This document shows positions 10,044 to 21,399 of a stretch of 64,000 nucleotides of DNA, piece after piece (positions within the stretch are counted from its first letter, which is position 1; each line of letters begins with the position of its first letter). Under the pieces are notes generated by a model. It was not told the DNA's origin and searched no databases. It worked only from the letters and a program-made list of their open reading frames with translations. The position numbers and the translations under genes are program-made. This stretch comes from Agriotes lineatus. Its lineage: Eukaryota; Arthropoda; Insecta; Coleoptera; Elateridae. Where the stretch lies: positions 24,127,495 to 24,191,494 of the forward strand of contig OW679203.1 of the NCBI GenBank assembly GCA_940337035.1. Direction: 5' to 3'.

Positions 10044-10579
10044 TTAATTTACATTCATGCTTAAAATCGACATTCTAAAAATCATATCGAATATACATAT
10101 AAGGTTTTTTTCAGAAATTATAGGCAAAAGCACAAATTGTTTCCATTTATTTTAAATTTTGGATGTTTTCCTAAAAGCTTTACAAGATTAATACCTATAC
10201 TGCACTTACTCAAATACTATTGCTCTTGGAATGCATCGGCAGTGGTAATAGTTTTTTCCATTTATTTTGATGAGTGGTGATTTTCGTCGTAAGTTTCTAG
10301 TCCAGGAAGTTCCATATAAACAACGATCTAAAATATTTAATTGTTTGTTGTTGACTAGTTTTAATTCTTTTATTTGTCAATGTCCTATATACAGCACGAT
10401 TCAGAGCTCTATGGTCAACCTTCAGGAGGCGATTGTGGAAGTCACACATGGAGTAAGTATAAAATATTAATAAATAATTTGGCTTCGATTTATAATTAAT
10501 TATTTAAGCGACACAAAGGGTTCTTAATTATTGCGTATCTATGCATTTTACCTATCCATGATGTGTTTTATCGGAATTT

Positions 10580-10665
10580 TTCCACTGTCTAGGGTGTATA
10601 TCACACAACGTTTCGAGAGTTTTGATCTACTCCCGTCTTCAGGTGTTCCTGGTTAGTCCTGAGAA
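10580..10665. repeat. Dispersed repeat fragment (copy 1)
   Basis: The segment containing CACACAACGTTTCGAGAG and CTACTCCCGTCTTCAGGTG has a diverged copy at about 28903-28955 (CACACAACATTTCTAA and CTACTTCTATCTTCAGGTGA). The shared order and spacing indicate a dispersed element fragment; the family is not determined. Confidence 0.5.
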
Positions 10666-11059
10666 GAACGGATATTGTACCTATCCATATTGTTAAATTG
10701 TAAATTACAGCTACTGCATATCTACAATAAAAAACTTTCCAGAAAACATTCTACGATTGTTTGTCGAATTTCTAACGCTTTAAGAGTAAACTCAGAATTT
10801 TCTTACCACATTTTAAGTTTAATGCATTTCTTCTTGGTTATCAAAACTATCTTCTGATTTTCAATAAAAATTGTGTGGCTAGTAAAACACACTTCACACT
10901 TTGCTAGTTTTTAAGAATGCCTTTAATTTTAGGAAAAAAAACAAAACTGCTGCTATTAAAATATTATCCAACACCAAATTATTATGACGCTATAATTATA
11001 CAAATATCAGTTAAATTATGTAGGTCATAAGTCACAGGTGACTTAATGTACTATAGCTC

Positions 11060-11172
11060 ACTCTCGTGTCACTTTGAGGTTGAATTTTCACAGCTGTCAA
11101 TACAAAATTGATGTTGTTTTGGTATTTATCGAGTTGTTGGATACAATTTTGTATAGCACCACGCGTGTTATT
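11060..11172. repeat. Dispersed repeat, inverted relative to 14364-14475
   Basis: The words TGTCACTTTG, CACAGCTGTCAAT, GTTGTTGGATA and CACGCGTGTTA appear in this order here and in reverse complement order at 14364-14475. These are two copies of one short interspersed or MITE-like element on opposite strands. Confidence 0.6.
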
Positions 11173-11539
11173 ACAAATACACCTGTACTATAATAACTAT
11201 TGTTCATAAAATAATTAGGTAGGTAATGGTTCAAAAATGTTGGCACAATAGTTTGAAAAGTTGACGTATGGATTTTTCCCAATAATACAGATCAGAAATG
11301 ATAAAAAAAATTTATAACATTCGAATACTTTGTCTTCCATAGGTCCATGCGTAATTCTTATTAAGAATCGAGCTATTCAGGATAACATCCTCTACAAACC
11401 TATAGTTTGACCATAGAGCTTTGAATGACCTTCATTAATTAATTCATTCATTATCTTTAACCTCTTTTACCTTTCGGTTACACACTCAACAACCCTAAGC
11501 CTAACTTACAATTAACTTAACTAATGAGTTTAAATCTAT

Positions 11540-11637
11540 CTCCTCTCCGAGAAAATTCTCGGCTACGGCTAGATTTGAACCTATGTCCACCTAGTTGCTA
11601 AGTATACTGCTAACACACTCAACCACCCAGGTGGCAT
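11540..11637 (-). mobile_element. tRNA-derived SINE head
   Basis: On the minus strand a box A (GGTGGTTGAGTGTGTTAGCA) is followed by GCAACTAGGTGGACATAGGTT and a clear box B (GGTTCAAATCT), then a small hairpin CCGAGAATTTTCTCGG. Order and spacing fit a polymerase III internal promoter of tRNA origin. The cloverleaf stems are imperfect, so it is called a SINE rather than a tRNA gene. Confidence 0.55.
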
Positions 11638-13015
11638 TTGAATCAGCTTACATGATCAAAACAGCTATATTTGTGCAATCATCTAAAGCCAATAATTTTG
11701 AATAACAGTTATTAGCAGCATCAGAACTGTATATTTATTAGTTTTACTTTTATTGACCTTTTAGTTAGTTTTTTGTTTTGATATTGGGTTTAGTCAATTA
11801 TTTTATCAACTAGGTATATTTAACGAATATGGGGAAGTTTGGTCATCTTGTTAGTATCACGAAGTCCGTAAAACGGAGTCGAATTTAAATTCCTTGTGTT
11901 TGTGCGTTTTTCAGAATTTTAACATTTTGACTTCAGATTCCAATGTAAGATAAAAGAGTGGAATAGTAATGTCCGAAGAAACCTGGTAAACAGAGAAACA
12001 ATTTAAGTTTTTAAAATTTTAAACAAAATTCTAAGTGGTCTATAGAAGTTCGTGTGACAATGCTGTTAATAATGAATTTTCAAATAAATGCTAATACAGT
12101 ACCTACCTATATTTGAACTGGCAAAAAACAGCGCCATATATTGTATGTATCTTACTTAAGTATACAAAAATAGTTCTATATTCTATGGTAATGCAGTATA
12201 ATACAATTTACACAACTTAAATTAGTTTCGAATATTTTATTATGCCAAATGAAGTTAGATACTTCGTTCGTCGACCATTTTTTATTATTTTTTTACACTT
12301 ACAATCTCCAAATTAACTAATATAAGAGTCTTCAACCTAATTAGGAAAAGTACAACAGTTGATCGCCATTTACACTTGCTGAATAAAAATTGTATTATTT
12401 AGTCTGGGCCAGATAATCATTTTGTTAAAAAAATAGATATCATTTAATAGTATTAAACTTAGAATTTTCCATTAACTACTGAACTCGATTTGATTGTGTT
12501 GCTATCTGTCGCCACTACTGACTTTGAAAGCAATATTGTGAATTGCAGTGAATAAGTAACATGCTCAATCGTTTCAAGACGTTAAAATTATAGTACTTAC
12601 TAAATAATACCAGCCATAAAAAATACATACCTGCAATTATCGAAGATATGTTTAATTTCAAGAACATTAGACCTACGAAAAGAACGATTCATTTCAATTT
12701 GTACCGAATAATTGACAGATATGACATTAATATTGACAGGAGTGTAGTGCTGTAGTATGAAGACGAGATCGATTTGATATTTTCATTCTAAGTCATACGA
12801 GTAAAGACGTTGTTGTAGAACGTCTCTATAATCAAGTAAACAGAAAAATGTACGAGAACGTAAACAATAAATTTAAGTATTGAACTTCTTAACCCCAAGT
12901 GTAAGTTTTTTGTCAAGGTGTACAGTCGTGTTCAGTAAAGTGTTGTACAACACACAGTATTTGTGTTTTGTAAATATAAATTCATTATAGACCAAGAGCC
13001 CATAACACCTAAATT

Positions 13016-13477
13016 ACTATAGTACGTTTTTTTCCTATAAAAATTTTCAAGGTCAAGATAAAATTGGCAAAACTGCTTTTTTAAAATTATTAGAAAATTT
13101 ATTTTCGTCAGGTTTTTCTGTAAACGACTTTTGTCACTTTGACATTTAAAATTAAATTGTCAGTTTTTCTTTTATGAAACTGAATACGCGTAAAAAACGG
13201 AATCTTTTAAAATTAAATGTAGTAAAGTGAGCAGAGGAACTGTTGGATCTGCATTTTAACACACCAGAAGAAGACGTTTACGAAAGATTAGCAAGAGCTT
13301 TTGATGTACATAAAACTTTAATGCCAGATTTTAAATTTCCCACCAATTTTTAGTTCTAGAAAGTTACTAAAACAAATTTTGCCAACATATATTTTTTAAA
13401 GGAATCCAAGTTATGCCAACATAAACCCTAAATTCTTTGACCTTGAAAATTTTTACAGGAAAAAAATGTACTTTAGT
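13016..13477. mobile_element. MITE, about 460 bp, with about 40-bp inverted termini
   Basis: The left end at about 13016-13057 (AGTACGTTTTTTTCC, then TAAAAATTTTCAAGGTCAA) is mirrored at 13436-13477 (TTGACCTTGAAAATTTTTA, then GGAAAAAAATGTACT). The interior is AT-rich with no open frame of note. The short size and long similar termini fit a non-autonomous DNA transposon. A target duplication is not clear. Confidence 0.6.
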
Positions 13478-13495
13478 CATAGCGGCAAGCTCGGT

Positions 13496-13599
13496 AGGTA
13501 GTAAACCTTTTTATATTGCCCAAGTAGGTGTCGAAAACGCAAGTATGGCAGCCGAACTGCGGTTAGAAATATTAACGGCGGCTTTGAAAAATTGTTAAT
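13496..13599 (+). CDS. Small coding-like segment, possible terminal exon
   Basis: About 33 codons are open from about 13498 to a TAA near 13597. The composition is unusually protein-like for this region (segment MAAELRLEILTAALKNC at the end), and AATAAA overlaps the stop region at about 13600. It sits immediately right of the MITE. No donor partner or upstream exon is recognised and no family comes to mind, so it may be a transposon gene tail or chance. Confidence 0.2.
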
Positions 13600-14363
13600 A
13601 AATTTAAATATATTTTTTTAAAGCGGCAAGGCTAATTTTCGTTGTAATCGATAGACAAGGTCCCTAAACCCAGACGGAAATTATTTGCTCGCTCTCTTTA
13701 ACACACAGCAACTGTCTTTTATTCTGGCTTAAAACGTAAGCGCTTATACAATAAATTCACGTCTACGGCGGATCGATAAGAAACACGTGCGTGGCTTTTA
13801 TAGCATGCCAATAGGCCCGAAACAGAGCAATAACACAGAACGAGTGCGTTTAAAACTGCTGGCTGCAAGCGCACGACTCGAGATGCTTAAATATATGCGG
13901 AATCGTAAATTCGGATCGAGATAATAATGCTAATTAGCCTTACGTTCATACAATCTAAAAATGTCCTTACAATTTTTACCGAAGTGTCAACTTGACAATC
14001 CCGGTGACCTTACTTTTGATGTTAGGTATATTTTGTAACTACACTGTTGTACACTGCTAAAATAATAGAAATTGCAAAGGCTACCGTGAATATGAAGCAT
14101 AAAATAGACTATACAATCCATTTATGATATTGCCTCTTCTCAACAGGCTATGTTAGAGTGACATTTTCGTTGGCACCCTTGCGAAATAACTAGACATGAC
14201 AAAATTGGGCTATGTTGTGTTCAATTTGTGTTTACGATTTTTGTAGGCGTGCATTGTTGTCAGTTAAAATTTTGTCTCTTTCCGTAAAATTTTCGACATT
14301 TTGACATTTAATATTGCAATAATGTCAATAAAGCGGTTGTAGTAGTTATTTATAAGCTTATTA

Positions 14364-14475
14364 TTTGTAGTAACACACGCGTGTCATACAAAATGTTATC
14401 CAACAACTTAATAAATACGTAAGAAACATACATTTTCCATTGACAGCCGTGAAAAGTCATAGTGACAATTTAGAA
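14364..14475. repeat. Dispersed repeat, inverted copy of 11060-11172
   Basis: It carries TAACACACGCGTG, GTTATCCAACAAC, ATTGACAGCCGTGAAAA and AGTGACAAT. These are the reverse complement, in reverse order, of the words in the copy at 11060-11172. Confidence 0.6.
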
Positions 14476-14748
14476 AGTATCGAGAGGAGGTCAAATGAAT
14501 TTATAATTAGAGTCGCCTGTGATTCGTGTTATACGTTTGGCAGTACTAAAGTGTGAAATTCGAGGTTAGTAGGTTAGTTTTTTTTTTGTTATTTGACCAA
14601 AAATACAGTAGTGAGTGACATGGTTTTTACGTCACTATTGGGTTATGATTTTTATCTCACTAGTGGGTTCCGGTTATGGGCCACTTTAGAGATATAAAAT
14701 TGATCTAGTAATAGCTTTATAACTAGGAGGTGTCGGATAATAGCTGTT

Positions 14749-14868
14749 TATGCAACACGTGCTAAAAGTCGACGTTTATGCACGAGACATGAAAATTATG
14801 AAACGAAGCCGAAGGCTGAGTTTCATAACATGTCTCGTGCATAAACGACTTTTAGCACGCGTTGCATA
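14749..14868. repeat. 120-bp palindrome with CG-rich loop (H1)
   Basis: TATGCAACACGTGCTAAAAG at the left pairs with its complement ending GTTGCATA at 14868. A second stem block, TTTATGCACGAGACATG, lies inside. The loop reads GAAACGAAGCCGAAGGCTG. It can fold into a single hairpin with only a few mismatches. Four other hairpins of this design lie in the window (21248, 37822, 46233, 46607). Confidence 0.8.
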
Positions 14869-14875
14869 CAATATT

Positions 14876-16870
14876 TTATCTACGACCTTAATTTTACTCT
14901 TATTAATCCATAAATATCGATTTAACAAAGGTTTGCATCTACGACACTTCTAATTTATGTCATAATAAACAGTAGCTCATGTCGCGCTGGTGAATGTTTC
15001 CGAAGCCAGTGCTGTCAAGGTCAGTTACAAAATGTAATTATTAATACTCCACATCTGACTGTATTCATTACACAACCCTTTAATTATTTCAAAAACACTT
15101 TACCTGTAACGCAAGAAGTAACTAGAACAACTTTACAACTTCATTTCCAGTTCGAAATTGTAGTTTTATAACCTCACTTCACTTTTAGCACATGAGCTAA
15201 AAGTAAACAGCTGATTTCTTTAACCACGGTAAACTATAAAACGTCACTTTCAGTGAAACCTAAAAGGTATACTTTTAGTGGTGGTCGTAGATAAAAAGGT
15301 TATAGTTGTTTCATGTCACTGTTTGATGTCTATTAGAATTCATGCATGCAACCTAATAAAAACATAACCGCTTATTGCGAAGAGGGAACATTGTGAATGG
15401 ATTATACTATTTCATTTTTTCTACAGCGTAAGTGACATTTTACCGTTAATTGAAGTCACAATTACAGCAAAGTAAAGTTAATCCTCATACATTTACATAA
15501 TTAATTTTACATATTGGATCTTTATTGTAGTTTTATTAATCATCAAGAACACTCAGAGCTCTTTTTGATTTATATGGAAATAAAGTAGTGTAAGGTAACA
15601 CAAATTAATAGGTGAATTAATTATTCAAATAATTTATTAGGTATGTAAATATATTAGCCACAACTGTAATACGTATAACTAACAAAGCACGCTCTTCTAA
15701 AACAACAAAAATTACAGGAAAATAACAAGAATACGAACTAGTCTACTGCGGCGCATTAGTTTTACCTAAATTTAATTAAATGTCAGTTCAAATTAGTAAG
15801 CAACCTACAATTACGTGTCTTTATAAAATTCATCGTTCATCAATTTAAACTCGACTTAATGAATTAAGTCTAACATACTATTTCTTAGAAGTTATTTGTA
15901 GGTGTAAATACAGTACACAAGCACAAGTTGCTACAACGGAAAGAATCTGCATCTGATGTTGTCAAGTAAAAATATTATTATGGTCATTAATTCCAGTATA
16001 ATGTATACATGGTGTCCCAGAAATGACAATAAAACGCCAGGTAGTCATGCAGCCTAATTAGTTTTGAATCAAACTGACAGATTTCCTCGCTGATATGTTG
16101 TTGGGTTACAATTGGTGAGTAAGAAATTAATAGTTAAAAAATCTCCGTGGTCTGTATTGGAAGATAATATACGGCTTAAAAGTTCTATCCTTGATTTTTT
16201 CACATGCATTATTGTGGTTACTTACATTGCTATTCACGAAGTACTTACACGTATAGAACTCACAAAATGGAATAAAAAATGTGTGCACATTTTTTTCGAA
16301 AAAAGTTCAAAATGATTGAGAAAGATTTTCTATTAAAGTAAATAGCTGTGCGCTACTCCATCCTTTATATAGGCTTATACATTTTTAATGTTGAAAGATT
16401 TCTATAATATAGATGCTACTGGTTTATCGAGTATTGTAAATGTGTTTACTCACAACCCAGCCAGAACTGTGAGTTTCCATCTCACTTACCACTACCGAAA
16501 GTACAAATTTACGCCCCCGGCGCCGGTCGTTTTATTTACCACCTGGATGGCTGTAAAGTAGACAGTATGCTCGACGGGCTGTAAAAAATCAAAACGCCCG
16601 ATCATGATAACTAGCGATGAAGGTAATGTTTAAATATATGATTCGCAACCTTTATTGTACGGATAACAATACATTTATTTGATAATAGCATTAACTATAA
16701 AATTTGAAACGGTGTAAAATAAAATACTTTCAACAGAAAGCTTTTCTCAAAATTAAAAAAGAATGTTACAATGCCACCTAGTAGTTTTCTAGTACAAGCT
16801 TTAGTATGCAGATATTCCTAAGAGTGTATTTAGAAAAAATCATTCTAGTAGTGCATGTAAGCCCACTCGT
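14876..16870. other. AT-rich intergenic DNA with small repeat pieces
   Basis: A short inverted pair, TTTATCTACGACC near 14877 and GGTCGTAGATAAA near 15284, may bound a MITE of about 420 bp. A small hairpin, CTTTTAGC-ACATGA-GCTAAAAG, lies at about 15185. Near 16010, ATGGTGTCCCAGAAATGA resembles a diverged CAGGGTGT-type element end. No gene is seen. Confidence 0.4.
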
Positions 16871-16871
16871 G

Positions 16872-17371
16872 TGTAATAGTTATTTACGCCGGAAGAATAA
16901 GATTGTGGCAGCAGCCAAAATTTGAGGCTCGACGGAGGAGGGCCTTTATTTGGCTAAGGGCGTAATCTACTTCCGGCCTGAGGTACGTACAAGTTTTACG
17001 CACAACTGCATGGAACAAACATAATGAATTTAGGTTTTCTAATGCCAAAAATTGGTACCACAGTTAAGGTGCCGGGCGGTAAAGTAAATTGTGGGCAGCT
17101 AAGTTACTTTACCCCCGTGTTTCTATTTTACCGCCCGGAAATTACTTTAGCACCCGCCGGGCGTAAAGTTGCTGTCGTGGTAACTAAGATGTAAACTTTT
17201 ATTTTCGGCCCGGTTGTGCGTAAAACATTGTACGTATTTCGAGCCGAAATAGCATTGGCGGTGTCTTACGCTCTTGGACGAATGAAGACCCTCCGCTACT
17301 CGTCCGGCCAAATTTCATCCTTAGGCGTTAACTTTCTCTTTAGGCCGTCTCTATTTAAATAACTATTACAT
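16872..17371. mobile_element. 500-bp inverted-repeat element with GC-rich nested palindromes
   Basis: The ends are TGTAATAGTTATTTA and its complement. The arms of about 130-160 bp are diverged but collinear: GGAGGGCCTTTATTTGGC against GAAGACCCTCCGC, and GTACGTACAAGTTTTACGCA against TGCGTAAAACATTGTACGTA. The centre holds a second GC-rich palindrome, GGTGCCGGGCGGTAAAGTAA against TTTTACCGCCCGGAAATTAC, then GCACCCGCCGGGCG. No open frame is seen. An isolated related piece (ACCGGCGCCGGGG-like GC-rich DNA, GGCTGTAAAGTAGACAG) lies at 16510-16590. It is a non-autonomous DNA element of unknown family. Confidence 0.6.
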
Positions 17372-17374
17372 AAT

Positions 17375-20300
17375 AAACTGTTAAAACTAACAAATTGAGG
17401 AAGCAGGATTTTCCATTTCTATTAAAATAAGTAACGTCCGAACTCAAATTTATATAGCAATAACACTTTGATATGTGTCCTGTGTAGCTTTGCTAATCAC
17501 ATAATTGATTTAATACTATAATAGGTCGTATAAGCTAGACCGTCTAAAGTAAACAGTGTTTAAAACGTAATCTAGCAACCCAATAATAATGTAGTTAATA
17601 TTTTTTTAGGAAAATCTTTATACATGTCAATTTGAAATTATTTTTTTAGTAAGTTATACACTCTTGAAGAGCCATTTGATTTTGCACAATGTCAGGGCAA
17701 ATTTTTAAATGACGACCCTACATATGCCAAATTGTAATATTTATCGGATCAAGTTCAAACAAAGAAGAAAAGTTCAAACTTGCCCCGATACATTTTTATT
17801 AATTTTCTCAAATCTTCCTGTAACTGGAATTAAAAATGTGTGTGTTAGGAGATTGGCTACGATACTTCTACTTGACTTCTGAATTGTAACGAAAATCACA
17901 AAATTAAAATTTAATTTCTCGCGCGTAACTTCTTAAAATGCATATTTTATTAAAGCACTGTTACACGATTTACAAGCTGTTTGGCAGACTTTAGAAACGC
18001 TTGATTCAGCTCAGTGGGAAGCGGTAAGTGGTAGGTTAAAAGTTAGCCTTCTTGCGATAGTCAAAAGAAATTGTACCTTGAAAGATACGGGGACAAATTT
18101 ATGTATTTTTTATGTGGGCGAAAATCAGCAAGTTTTTTCCTCGGATGCAGGAGATGGGATCAACTCTAAGATATGACCTGAAAAGCTTATCTTACTATAA
18201 AAATTCAAGTAACTGTATTTCACTTCACAAATGAAATAACACAGTATGAAATCTGAAAAGCCTATATTACATAATACACCTAAAAGTACACATTTCCCGG
18301 TTACAGGTGCGAATGTTGAGACCCCAATAAATAATTCCTAAAATACCTGCGCTTATGAGTCACGTACACTACACAAGATCAGTAAACCAGATATCACTTC
18401 TCACTAAGCCAGCAACCGATTGCAAGAGTCCGCTTAAGCTGTCGATTCTTAAATATTTCACCAAATGCATTAGTTAACTTAGTATAACAAATTTGAAATT
18501 GGGGGTCATTCATTACATGCATTACTGAACTAATAGAACAGGTTTAATTTAGCTGGATGCAGTCTATCAAAGTGGGCGACCCAGAGCAGAGCGAAGATTT
18601 TGCGGGCAACAAGCCTTCAGTAGCGCTTGGGATTGTGCCGGGCCCGTGGGATCAAAAATGTGTGGACGGTGGAAGACCCGCTATTTGAACAAAAAATAAT
18701 TTATAGCTGCAGCGTTAATGCGACAAATGATTTTCAGGTCTGCGTCGACGTCAAGCGTTACTTTACAGAAAGCAAAATGATTGAGGGCGGGACCACCGAG
18801 ATATTTTGAAAGATCCATTCTGAAATCAGAATGAAATTCTACTGCACAAACACGACACGGTAACGAAATTTCAAATGTATAAGCTATTATTTAGAGGCTA
18901 TTAGAGAAATTGCCTTTAGGGGCCTTCAGTGCTCCCGAAATGGTTGTCACATTACATGGAACGATACACTTAAAATACGAGCACTTTGTTTGCTTAACTG
19001 TAGCTGCCTGTCTACTGACATCGGTTTCCCAGCGCAACTTTTGTTCATGCTAAGAAATCCGTCGAATTGCCTCTCTCCACGCCCATAAAAGTGGCGGCGT
19101 CAATTTCTAAACTGACCTAACATGTTTGATTCTATCGGCATATTTTTATGTTAGACCGACAATTTAAAGCAATTAAACAAAAATCGTGTAATTAATTTTT
19201 GTAACCTTTTAAATGAATTTTTTAGATAGCAAAAAGTTAATATAAATGTTAGTCGTTTACAATTTATTGTTGTTGTTAACACGTCCTAGCTATATCAATG
19301 GTCACCGTACAATTTCTTACTTGTCTACCTCCATCACTTTGGATATCGTCATTCCATACTATTTCCTATCTAAAATCGTTACTAATTTTATTTGCAGTCA
19401 ATGCTTTTTTATAAACAATATTTTTAAAACCTTTAAGCCTTAAAACATGTCCTTCTATAAAATTTTGAGTTTTTGTTTGATTCCAATGCCCCCTTTCTTT
19501 TGTAAGTATTTTAAAGTAAAAATAAATAGGCACGATTCTTTTAGACGGACGAGTACTCCTCCATGATGTATATTGTGCTTAAGGCCTTGCGAAAAAGGGT
19601 CGATTTTTTCTTTAGAACTACTACTCTTCATGGTTTGCGATATGTTGGCCAATCCTCAGTATCAACAGTAGAAAGGTGAGTGTAAACTAATTAAGTTACA
19701 ATTTATGCAGTATTCTCGGTTAAAAACTAGTTTACTTCTTTTATGGTCAATAATTGTCGGCCATGTTTAGGTCGCGGTTCTTTAAGTGTAAGTATGTTAT
19801 GATCCATACAAGTTTGACTCCTGAATTAATGTCACATTCTCACATTACGTCTATATTAACGTTACAGTTTAGCCGCTCTTTAATGTGGTTTAATTTTACT
19901 TAAATTTACAAAAAGAAATTGACATCCTTAACAACAAAACATGTTGCAAGTTATAAACTTAAATCTCCACCGATCTCACAGAATAATCCACAATTTCTGT
20001 TTTGTTGCTACAACCGACAAATACATTTTAACAAATAAATTAGTCGACCATATCAATGACAATTGTTTAACCCTATTAACACAGCAGTAACATTTTCGTA
20101 AATTTATTTGTTAAAATTCGGTTCAGAAACCTGGAGCAGTTCAAGAATATGCTCCAATCACAATTCAGTGTTATAATCGGGAAGTTTTAGGCCACCGATC
20201 TCGCATTTCACAACAGTGACTGTATTTAGCAGGGCTTTATTTACTTATGTAAAGGAATAGAGGTTAGTCAATAAATTAATAATAAGTTTGACTATTTTAC

Positions 20301-20620
20301 TCACTCAACACCAAAGGACATAAACTTGGTCTCTGAGACCGGAGACCGGCATAACCCTAAACCTCTAACCAGGATATCGCATTCCAAGACAAATCTATTT
20401 GGTCTATGGGGCTCTAGACCGGCGATCTCACATAATTAACAATTACTACGAAAAATTACTGATATTGGAACCCCAAATCAGTACAGCAATAAGCAAATAA
20501 AAGGTGTCTAGATATAGATTGTCGTTTCAAGGTAATTCGGTATCTCTTTAGTTTATCTCTCAAGTCTTTAGTTACTACTAAGCCACTAGTAGTAGCCAAT
20601 AGTAAAAATATTTTTTGTTA
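17375..20620. other. Mostly AT-rich intergenic DNA; GC-richer islet at 18543-18810
   Basis: The islet at 18543-18810 follows a TTTAATTTAG acceptor-like word and has open stretches of 40-60 codons in more than one frame, none of which I recognise. The rest has no protein-like frame, and no RNA gene is seen. Confidence 0.35.
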
Positions 20621-20639
20621 GCCACTTTTCCACTCTTTT

Positions 20640-21180
20640 CGTTGTGTCGCACAAACCACCATCGTGTTGGGAAACAATCAAATTTCAGTGGACGTCTTTT
20701 CCTCAACTGTAGGTTCGAGATAATTTTGTAAGATATTAATGTATCTGTCTCTATTTATCCGTCTATAACGTGAACTCTATCCACTCTACTGGCTGATACG
20801 TACCCTCAAATCATAACTGATGCCAGAAATTTAGAATTCCCTTTTAGACAATCTGGGTTAGTGTTTTTATTACCCTGTCCTGATAATTATCAACAAATAC
20901 TTTAAATGGGGTTTCATTACTCTATATAGCACCATTTCATAGCGTTTTGTGATTTTTAGTCCAGATTAATCTACTCATCTTTTTTTTGTCAACAACGTTT
21001 GTTCTTTCACCTTCATATTCAAGTAGATATAAAGTCAGTTAATAAATCGCGCATGCTTTCCATTTAATTTGATGAATAATGAAGATTGTTCTTGAAAAAC
21101 CTTTTCTGGTAGCATCATTCCGTAAATTAGCCAATTCTTCAAAGGCTTAACGAACATGTTGCTTTATTAGCCTCCTTAGC
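20640..21180 (-). pseudogene. Tc1/mariner transposase relic
   Basis: Read on the minus strand, short in-phase pieces of a Tc1-type transposase appear in the right order: a Lys/Trp-rich RLIWTKNHKTL region, NETPFKVF (the Asp-Glu-Thr-Phe-Lys catalytic block, with the first Asp lost) near 20895-20918, VSASRVDRVHVIDG near 20759-20800, and a decayed block at about 20645-20690 where the second Asp (FQQDN-like) would lie. Many stops and frame changes break the gene and no inverted termini are recognised. It is an old inactive copy. Confidence 0.6.
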
Positions 21181-21247
21181 AGCAGTAATGTTCGATTATT
21201 CTCCTAAAATTTTGTCATTTAATAATGCAACCAGTTTCTTTATAGAG

Positions 21248-21389
21248 AAAATAGTATATTATGTTATTAGGAGCAAAAGTTATATTTTATGTGGCGAGGC
21301 TGGACGGGTTATCTGCCGAGCTTACGAGGCAGATAAGTACAGCCGAGCCACATAAAGATACTTTTGCTCCGAATAACATATAGTATTTT
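21248..21389. repeat. 142-bp palindrome with CG-rich loop (H2)
   Basis: Arms contain TATGTTATT-AGGAGCAAAAG, TTTATGTGGCGAGGCTG and TTATCTGCC, mirrored on the right. The apex is GAGCTTACGAG. Architecture matches H1: long AT-rich outer arms and a CG-rich inner stem. Confidence 0.8.
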
Positions 21390-21399
21390 TTCTTCAAAC

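Noticed and set aside
9726..10078. Overlapping 78-96 codon frames on both strands.
   Set aside because: They are mirror images created by the palindrome of the foldback element and resemble each other for that reason.
16000..16045. CAGGGTGT-type element end (ATGGTGTCCCAGAAATGA).
   Set aside because: Only one end is visible, with no partner or target duplication, so it is noted but not annotated.
18627..18809. A 60-codon frame in a GC-richer islet.
   Set aside because: Three frames are partly open there and none shows a family motif; coding status cannot be supported.
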